DNA of 5,556 nt, taken from the NCBI GenBank assembly GCA_964464245.1, contig CAYXFH010000179.1:1-5556 (forward strand), written 5' to 3'. Below, in pieces: positions 4,785 through 5,556 of this stretch. Under the pieces are notes generated by a model. That model had not been told where the DNA came from and did no database searches. It was given only the letters and a program-made list of their open reading frames with translations. Numbering within the stretch: position 1 is the stretch's first letter; the number at the start of each line of letters is the position of its first letter. Position numbers and translations under genes: made by a program. This DNA is from JAPLHV01 sp964464245. GTDB lineage: Bacteria > Caldisericota > JANLFM01.

Positions 4785-5556
4785 CTAAGCGATCTGTGCC
4801 GGGAGAACTCGGCCCTCCTCCTCAAAGTAGAAGACGAATCCCACCAAGCCGGGGCCGCCATGCACCCCCAGGACGCCGCCAAGCGGGCTGCAGTAAGCTT
4901 CCACCGGCTGGAGGATCTCCGTCAATCGATCGAGCAAGGCCTTCCCCTCTGTCGGCGCCCCTCCTTCGTGGACAACCAGGTGAGCCTCCGCTCGAGGGTA
5001 TCGGCGGCGCGCTTCCTCGGCAAGCTGGTACAAACGGGCCAGGGCTCGCTTGCGGCTGACCACTTTCTCCTCTGTTTCAATGCGTCCGCCTCGCACGGTG
5101 AGAATCGGCTTCACTTTCAGGATAGAGCCGACCAGGGCTTGGGCAGCGCCGATGCGACCCCCTCGTCGAATGAACTCCAGAGTATCCACCAGAAAGAAGA
5201 CGGAAATGCCCTCCCTAATTGCCTTCATCCGTTCCAGTATGGATCTCCGATCTCCTCCGGCACGGGCCAGCCGCGCTCCTTCCAGGGCCATAAATCCAAG
5301 TCCCATGGCGATCTGCTGGGAGTCCACGACCTCCACCGTGCCCCCCGCCATCCCCCTGGCAGATTGGGCCGAGGCCACCGTGCCGGAGAGAAGGGAGGAA
5401 ATATGCACGGAAATCACCTCGCGCCCCTCTTCCAGAAGAGGTTGGTAGACGGCCAGGAAGTCGCCGGGAGAAGGCTGGGAGGTGGTGGGGTGGTATGGGG
5501 AAGTGGTCAGCAGCGAATAGAAGGCTGCCGCTTCCAGGTCGATGTCCTCTCGATAG
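4785..5556 (-). CDS. DegV-family fatty-acid-binding protein (partial, N-terminus outside window)
   Basis: DegV proteins bind a single fatty acid between two alpha/beta domains. In Firmicutes the FakB members present the fatty acid to the kinase FakA, though many bacteria carry DegV proteins without a known partner. The frame is open from base 5555 to a TAG at 4785-4787, giving 256 visible residues of a protein normally about 280-290 long. Roughly 30-35 residues including the start are missing. Motifs visible: YREDIDL at the edge, TTSQPSPGDF (24-33) which contacts the carboxylate, HISSLLSGT (51-59), VVDS, the LEFIRRGGRIG segment, LKVKPILTVRGG, and the C-terminal GGVLGVHGGPG. An internal GTG at residue 47 could be mistaken for a start, but the conserved TSQPSP motif lies before it. 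No FakA-like kinase is in the window. Confidence 0.95.
   Translation of the reverse strand, partial: YREDIDLEAAAFYSLLTTSPYHPTTSQPSPGDFLAVYQPLLEEGREVISVHISSLLSGTVASAQSARGMAGGTVEVVDSQQIAMGLGFMALEGARLARAGGDRRSILERMKAIREGISVFFLVDTLEFIRRGGRIGAAQALVGSILKVKPILTVRGGRIETEEKVVSRKRALARLYQLAEEARRRYPRAEAHLVVHEGGAPTEGKALLDRLTEILQPVEAYCSPLGGVLGVHGGPGLVGFVFYFEEEGRVLPAQIA

Overview
The window is a GC-rich bacterial segment holding two edge-truncated housekeeping genes, three complete protein genes and a 1.24-kb intergenic region packed with repeats and a decayed transposase. The prolyl-tRNA synthetase end is of the zinc-binding, archaeal/eukaryote-like type. That type, the full-length RtcB, a probable leaderless GTG start and a GGGCGGGTTT palindrome would fit a Chloroflexota- or Deinococcus/Thermus-like or other deep-branching, perhaps thermophilic, lineage. 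This placement is an inference with low confidence.

Layout. 1-177 (+): C-terminal 58 residues of prolyl-tRNA synthetase. 196-474 (-): a 92-residue three-helix membrane protein, convergent with proS. 475-698: gap with a tandem array of an 18-bp repeat lying in the upstream region of the membrane-protein gene. 699-2147 (-): complete RNA ligase RtcB. 2148-2201: short divergent promoter region with a perfect 10-bp inverted repeat. 2202-3545 (+): a membrane-anchored PIG-L/LmbE-type deacetylase. 3546-4784: no intact gene. This region holds an ISL3-family transposase remnant on the minus strand, split by an internal deletion, a frameshift and several inserted small repeats, plus a strong hairpin. 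4785-5556 (-): DegV-family fatty-acid-binding protein, lacking its N-terminus at the window edge.

The genes do not form an obvious shared pathway: translation (proS), RNA repair or tRNA splicing (rtcB), N-deacetylation of an extracytoplasmic amino-sugar-like substrate (PIG-L) and fatty-acid binding (DegV). rtcB and the PIG-L gene share one short control region.

The most unusual content is a dispersed 18-bp module with core ATAGCCC(G/C)CGGC. It recurs about ten times in both orientations, in tandem arrays and as single copies, both upstream of a live gene and inside the dead transposase. Two copies extended to 21 bp form a near-perfect inverted pair bounding a 310-bp transposase segment, which resembles a miniature mobile unit.
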